Positions 60,381 through 64,000 of a stretch of DNA of 64,000 bases are shown in pieces. Location of the stretch: the NCBI GenBank assembly GCA_031384605.1, contig JANNAT010000141.1, positions 186,001 through 250,000 on the forward strand. The letters run 5' to 3'. The notes beneath the pieces were generated by a model, which saw nothing but the letters and a program-made list of their open reading frames with translations, was not told where the DNA came from and made no database searches. The translations under genes were made by a program, and so were the position numbers. Origin of the DNA: JANNAT01 sp031384605. GTDB lineage: Bacteria; Pseudomonadota; Alphaproteobacteria; Rhodobacterales; Rhodobacteraceae. The first letter of the stretch is position 1, and the number at the start of each line of letters is the position of its first letter.

Positions 60381-60584
60381 TTGGCAAAAAGCAAAATCGA
60401 AAAACAAGTCGCAGTTTTGACGCTTGAGCAGTTAGAAATAGCGATTTTTCGCGCAAAATATGGCTGGGAAAATGGCGGATCTTCGCAAGGGAGATGCGCA
60501 TTTTTCAAATCCCTTGTTGCACTTGAAGGGCAAAGAGAGGCACTTTTTAACATTGAAGCACCAAAAAGGCGTTACACTCGTTAA
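60381..60584 (+). CDS. Small protein of unknown function
   Basis: 67 residues from TTG 60381, chosen for GGTGGAG 8 nt upstream; the frame is open from 60312. Sequence looks protein-like: KIEKQVAVLTLEQLEIAIFRAKYGWENGGSSQG, then a helix and a basic end APKRRYTR. AT-richer than its surroundings. No family recognised. Could be a remnant of a larger acquired gene. Confidence 0.45.
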   Translation: MAKSKIEKQVAVLTLEQLEIAIFRAKYGWENGGSSQGRCAFFKSLVALEGQREALFNIEAPKRRYTR

Positions 60585-60712
60585 GGCGAACTGGGGTAAT
60601 TCTTTCTTAGTAATGGCCCCTCCTCTGCCTGCGCCCACCATGTTCTCCATATTCCCGCCCTGACCTTCATCTCTGGTCCTGACCAACTTCTTTTCCCTTC
60701 GCCCGGAATCAA

Positions 60713-60832
60713 GGCGCTTACGCCGCCGGGCAGCGCCTGACCGCCCCCTCGGGCGGGCGCTGTTGCAGCACCTGTGCCTAGAACCACCACCGGAGGGGTT
60801 GCGCCATAAAGGGCCTAGAACTTGCGGTGGTG
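60713..60832 (+). promoter_or_regulatory. Strongly structured stretch upstream of mmcB with alternative hairpins
   Basis: Part of the 341-bp gap 60585-60925 that holds no convincing gene. GGCGCT (60713-60718) can pair with AGCGCC (60732-60737), but AGCGC (60732-60736) can also pair with GCGCT (60757-60761) around CCGCCC/GGGCGG, so the two hairpins exclude each other. A direct repeat GCCTAGAAC occurs at 60776-60784 and 60813-60821, inside or beside CACCACCG (60785-60792)/CGGTGGTG (60825-60832). Confidence 0.4.
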
Positions 60833-60925
60833 CGCCCACCCGGCGGTCTGGCTCTGCCCTATGCTGTGTTTGACCTAACAACGGCGCCCCTTGCCGCCCC
60901 CCGCCCAATCCCCCAAACTGCCCGC

Positions 60926-61396
60926 ATGACCCTGATCCCCGATCCCGACCAACCGCTGCCCCCCATGCCCGGTCAACGCCTCGCCCGGGGTGTGGCCCGC
61001 GCGATGCGGCAATTTGATTTTGTCACCGTTGAAGAATTGGTGCCCACCCCCGGCTTGCGGGTGGATCTGATGGCGCTGGGGCCGAAGGGTGAGGTTTGGA
61101 TCATTGAATGCAAATCCAGCCGCGCCGATTATATGGTTGATCGCAAATGGCAGGGCTATCTGCCCTGGTGTGACCGGTTTTTCTGGGCGGTGGACGCTGA
61201 TTTTTCCACCGATTTATTGCCGCCAGAAACCGGCCTGATCATCGCCGATGCCTACGGCGCCGAGATTATTCGCATGGGGGCCGACACGCCGCTGGCCCCG
61301 GCACGCCGCAAAGTGATGGTGCAGAAATTCGCGCGACATGCGGCCAGCCGGTTGCAATGGTATCGCGATCCGGGGGTTGCTGCGCTGTCAGTGTAA
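60926..61396 (+). CDS. mmcB: MmcB family DNA repair protein
   Basis: 156 residues from ATG 60926; a frame from 60827 adds 33 residues over the structured leader. Matches the DUF1052/MmcB family of alphaproteobacteria, SOS- or mitomycin-linked in Caulobacter. A PD-(D/E)xK-like nuclease core is visible: LRVDLMALGPKGEVWIIECKSSRADY, with Asp, Glu and Lys spaced as in restriction-type nucleases. Activity is inferred. Confidence 0.88.
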   Translation: MTLIPDPDQPLPPMPGQRLARGVARAMRQFDFVTVEELVPTPGLRVDLMALGPKGEVWIIECKSSRADYMVDRKWQGYLPWCDRFFWAVDADFSTDLLPPETGLIIADAYGAEIIRMGADTPLAPARRKVMVQKFARHAASRLQWYRDPGVAALSV

Positions 61397-61424
61397 AGGC
61401 GGGGCGGTTTAGCGCCCTTTCGGT

Positions 61425-61643
61425 TTAGCGACCCTTTGGTTTTTTGGGGCCGCCTTGCCCCATCATCCGCGCAGCCTCAGCCGCGGCGCGCAATTCTTCG
61501 GCAATCTCATCAGCTTCTTCGGGGTCAAAATCCAAGGGCAGTTCCACGCCGCCGTCAGCCTCGATGTAAATACGCACCATGCCGGCATCGGTTGGCCCGA
61601 TCTGAATATTCGCGGCGATGTCGCTTTGCTTGTCGATGCCCAT
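61425..61643 (-). CDS. DUF6324-like small protein
   Basis: 72 residues from ATG 61643; a frame from 61700 adds 19 residues. MGIDKQSDIAANIQIGPTDAGMVRIYIEADGGVELPLDFDPEEADEIAEEL followed by an Ala-rich helix and a Lys-rich tail. Matches a small acidic family conserved in Rhodobacteraceae. Convergent with mmcB (28 bp). Function unknown. Confidence 0.75.
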   Translation of the reverse strand: MGIDKQSDIAANIQIGPTDAGMVRIYIEADGGVELPLDFDPEEADEIAEELRAAAEAARMMGQGGPKKPKGR

Positions 61644-61748
61644 GGTCTTGGTTCCCCAATGTTGATGGATTGCCCTAGCAAGACCGCCAATCCTTGGCAA
61701 TCCTGCTCTTGCAATCTGTGCGGGCTGGGGGTAGATCGCCCCATAAGT

Positions 61749-61825
61749 GCCGCGTTAGCTCAGCTGGTTAGAGCGCTAGATTGTGGATCTAGAGGTCCCC
61801 CGTTCGAGCCGGGGACGTGGTACCA
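61749..61825 (+). tRNA. tRNA-His (GUG)
   Basis: 77 nt including encoded CCA. Acceptor GCCGCGT/ACGTGGT (two G-U), D arm GCTC/GAGC, anticodon stem CTAGA/TCTAG around TTGTGGA (anticodon GTG), T arm CCCCG/CGGGG with TTCGAGC. Position -1 is T and the discriminator is A73, not the usual G-1:C73 pair. This fits the alphaproteobacterial clade known to lack G-1. Confidence 0.97.
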
Positions 61826-61913
61826 TCCTCTCCCTTTTGGTCCTGATCGCTGCCCCTTGGCCCTGCTGCATCGGCGCGGTAGGGTTGGTGTCTAATATCA
61901 GGACAATACCCCC

Positions 61914-64000
61914 ATGACCGCCATCGACACCGCCGCCATCCGCCGTATCACCCTTGCGATTGCCTCTGAAATTGCGGCCACGCCTGCGCAGGTTATTTCT
62001 GCGGTGACCCTGCTGGACGAAGGCTCAACAGTGCCGTTCATCGCGCGGTATCGCAAAGAGGTGACGGGGGGGTTGGATGACACGCAGTTGCGCAATCTGG
62101 CGGAACGGCTGGTGTATTTGCGCGAATTTGAGGCACGGCGTGCGGCAATTCAGGTGTCGATCACCGATCAGGGCAAGATGACGGATGCTTTGGCGCAAGG
62201 CTTGGCAAAGGCCACGACCAAATCGGAAATTGAGGATATTTATCTGCCGTTCAAACCAAAACGCCGCACTAAGGCGATGATTGCGCGGGAAAATGGGTTG
62301 GGTCCCTTGGCAGAACAGATTTTGGCGGGTCGCGGGCTTGATCCCGCGGTTTTGGCGGCGGGGTATCTTTCCGAAGCCGTGCCGGATGTGAAAGCCGTGC
62401 TGGAAGGCGCGCGCGATATCGTGGCCGAAGGATTGGCCGAGGATGCCGCATTGCTGGGGCGGTTGCGCAGCCATATGAAATCGGTGGCGCGGTTGGTGTC
62501 GAAAGGCGTGGCGGGTAAGGAAGCCGAAGGCGCCAAGTTTTCCGATTACTTCACCCATTCCGAGCCGTGGCATTCTGCCCCCAGTCACCGGGTTCTGGCG
62601 ATGTTGCGCGGGCAGAATGAAGGGTTTTTGTCGGTTGATCTGGAAGTTGATCCCGATGCGCCCAAAGGCGACAGCCTGTCCGAACGCAGTTGCGGGGCGG
62701 CTTTGCTGGCGTCGGGGCGGGGGCCGGGCGATGAGTGGCTGCGTGAGGCGGCGGCTTGGGCGTGGCGGGTCAAGTTGAAAACCACGCTGACGCTGGACTT
62801 GATGGGCGATCTGCGGGATCGGGCCGAAGCGAGTGCGATTCACGTATTTGCGCGTAATCTGAAAGACTTGCTGCTGGCAGCCCCGGCGGGTGGGCGCGCC
62901 ACTATGGGGCTTGATCCGGGGATTCGCACCGGCGTTAAGGTGGCGGTGATTGATGCGACGGGTAAGGTTTTGGATACCGAAACGGTTTATCCGTTTCAGC
63001 CGAAGAATGAGTTGCGTGCCGCCCAAGTGGCGATTGCGAGGTTGATTGGCAAGCACGGCGTCAAGCTGATTTCCATTGGCAATGGCACGGCCAGCAGGGA
63101 AACGGAAAAGATGGTGGCCGATCTGTTGGCGGTGCTGCCGGGGGAAAAGCCGTTGAAAGTGATCGTGTCCGAGGCAGGGGCGTCGGTGTATTCGGCGTCT
63201 GAACTGGCGGCGCGCGAATTTCCGGGGATGGATGTGTCTTTGCGCGGGGCGGTTTCCATCGCGCGGCGGTTGCAAGACCCGCTGGCAGAACTGGTCAAGA
63301 TTGAACCCAAAGCCATTGGCGTCGGCCAATATCAGCATGATGTTGACCAATACCGATTGGGCCGCAGCTTGGAAGCGGTGGTTGAAGATGCCGTGAACGC
63401 AGTGGGGGTTGATCTGAACACGGCCTCAGCGCCCTTGCTGGCGCGGGTGTCGGGCGTGGGGGCGGGTTTGGCCGAGGCGATTGTGGCCCACCGCGATGCG
63501 AACGGGCCGTTTTCCACCCGCCGTGATTTGCTGAAAGTGGCGCGGCTGGGGCCAAAGGCGTTTGAACAGGCAGCGGGGTTTTTGCGGATATCCGGGGGAA
63601 AGGAGCCGCTGGATGCGTCATCGGTGCATCCCGAAGCCTATGATCTGGCGCGCAAAATCGTCGCCGCTTGCGGACGCGATATCCGCGCGCTGATGGCAGA
63701 TGGATCGGCGTTGCGGGAATTGGATGCGGCGCGGTTTGTCGATGCCAAGTTCGGTCTGCCAACGGTGCGCGACATCTTGGCCGAATTGGAAAAGCCCGGC
63801 CGCGACCCGCGACCCAGTTTTAAAACTGCGACTTTTGCCGAAGGTGTGAATGATATCAAAGATCTGAAACCGGGGATGCTGCTGGAAGGCACGGTCACCA
63901 ATGTGGCGGCGTTTGGGGCGTTCGTCGATATCGGCGTGCATCAGGACGGGCTGGTGCATGTCAGCCAGCTGTCCGACACCTTTGTCAAAGACCCGCATGC
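61914..64000 (+). CDS. tex: Tex-family S1 RNA-binding transcription accessory protein, 3'-truncated by the window
   Basis: About 695 residues visible; open to the right edge. Tex N-terminal domain (TPAQVISAVTLLDEGSTVPFIARYRKEVTGGLDD), a YqgF/RNase-H-like domain (MGLDPGIRTGVKVAVID), a helix-hairpin-helix part (LLARVSGVGAGLAEAIVAHRD, FSTRRDLLKV) and the start of the S1 domain (GMLLEGTVTNVAAFGAFVDIGVHQDGLVHVSQL). Nucleic-acid binding protein linked to transcript turnover and toxin gene expression in other bacteria. Confidence 0.96.
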   Translation, partial: MTAIDTAAIRRITLAIASEIAATPAQVISAVTLLDEGSTVPFIARYRKEVTGGLDDTQLRNLAERLVYLREFEARRAAIQVSITDQGKMTDALAQGLAKATTKSEIEDIYLPFKPKRRTKAMIARENGLGPLAEQILAGRGLDPAVLAAGYLSEAVPDVKAVLEGARDIVAEGLAEDAALLGRLRSHMKSVARLVSKGVAGKEAEGAKFSDYFTHSEPWHSAPSHRVLAMLRGQNEGFLSVDLEVDPDAPKGDSLSERSCGAALLASGRGPGDEWLREAAAWAWRVKLKTTLTLDLMGDLRDRAEASAIHVFARNLKDLLLAAPAGGRATMGLDPGIRTGVKVAVIDATGKVLDTETVYPFQPKNELRAAQVAIARLIGKHGVKLISIGNGTASRETEKMVADLLAVLPGEKPLKVIVSEAGASVYSASELAAREFPGMDVSLRGAVSIARRLQDPLAELVKIEPKAIGVGQYQHDVDQYRLGRSLEAVVEDAVNAVGVDLNTASAPLLARVSGVGAGLAEAIVAHRDANGPFSTRRDLLKVARLGPKAFEQAAGFLRISGGKEPLDASSVHPEAYDLARKIVAACGRDIRALMADGSALRELDAARFVDAKFGLPTVRDILAELEKPGRDPRPSFKTATFAEGVNDIKDLKPGMLLEGTVTNVAAFGAFVDIGVHQDGLVHVSQLSDTFVKDPH

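Noticed and set aside
60091..60501. 136-residue minus-strand frame across the RNA candidate
   Set aside because: Composition is erratic, no domain or ribosome site is evident, and the stretch is better explained by RNA secondary structure.

Overview
The window reads as chromosomal DNA of an alphaproteobacterium of the Rhodobacteraceae/Roseobacter group. This rests on gene content and synteny: a pccB-small proteins-pccA-mcm propionate block, a choXWV-betI-betA choline block, HdaA, MmcB, an LdtR-type MarR regulator, an SdhE with the alphaproteobacterial motif, a RibB with a decayed GTP cyclohydrolase half, and a tRNA-His without an encoded G-1 and with A73. Base composition is moderately GC-rich throughout, apart from a visibly AT-richer islet (about 38.7-39.7 kb), the start of the multicopper oxidase relic (about 11.0 kb) and part of the 60.2-60.6 kb gap. 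No complete rRNA operon, insertion sequence, integrase, prophage or CRISPR array is visible.

Layout: 0-4.5 kb holds the tail of a VOC-family gene, dprA and topA. 4.5-9.8 kb is choline uptake (choX, choW, choV) transcribed away from the regulator betI and the choline dehydrogenase betA, with a dyad operator between them. 9.9-11.0 kb is a multicopper oxidase pseudogene, followed by a Bcr/CflA-type exporter. 12.7-21.3 kb is the propionyl-CoA to succinyl-CoA route (pccB, pccA, mcm) interspersed with small lipoproteins and unknowns. 21.3-28.1 kb is mixed housekeeping: ThuA-like protein, aldo/keto reductase, a membrane protein/XRE pair, DUF2306, proS, a fasciclin protein and an AI-2E permease. 28.1-35.9 kb is a long plus-strand run: hdaA, ppk, ppx, VOC protein, GNAT, a TerB/J-domain protein, an EEP-family phosphoesterase and a secreted unknown. 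36-38.6 kb is lolE/lolD and a cytochrome c. 38.7-41.6 kb is parE with two AT-rich genes (DUF6680-like and GrlR-like) translationally coupled to its 3' end.

41.7-51.2 kb contains an epimerase, a GST, a large PAS-like/LuxR/alpha-beta hydrolase fusion with a degenerate catalytic site, a DUF1007/NicO metal export pair, a MATE exporter, aspartate aminotransferase, sdhE and an LdtR-like regulator. 51.2-55.9 kb is a capsule export and Kdo-linker set (kpsS, wza/kpsD-like, kpsC). 56.0-58.9 kb is ribE-ribB-ribH-nusB. 59.1-61.7 kb holds an outer-membrane DUF481 barrel, a structured non-coding RNA candidate on the minus strand, a small AT-rich ORF, a strongly structured leader-like stretch, mmcB and a DUF6324-like gene. 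tRNA-His(GUG) and the 5' part of tex close the window.

The most interesting items are: (1) the LuxR-type regulator fused to an alpha/beta hydrolase fold that has lost its catalytic Ser and His, a candidate ligand receptor; (2) the minus-strand structured RNA at about 60.04-60.20 kb, with its own promoter-like hexamers, a closing stem and a terminator; (3) the GrlR-like/DUF6680-like pair riding on parE; (4) the membrane protein/XRE pair with CATACTTA repeats 21 bp apart across its promoter; (5) mutually exclusive hairpins upstream of mmcB.
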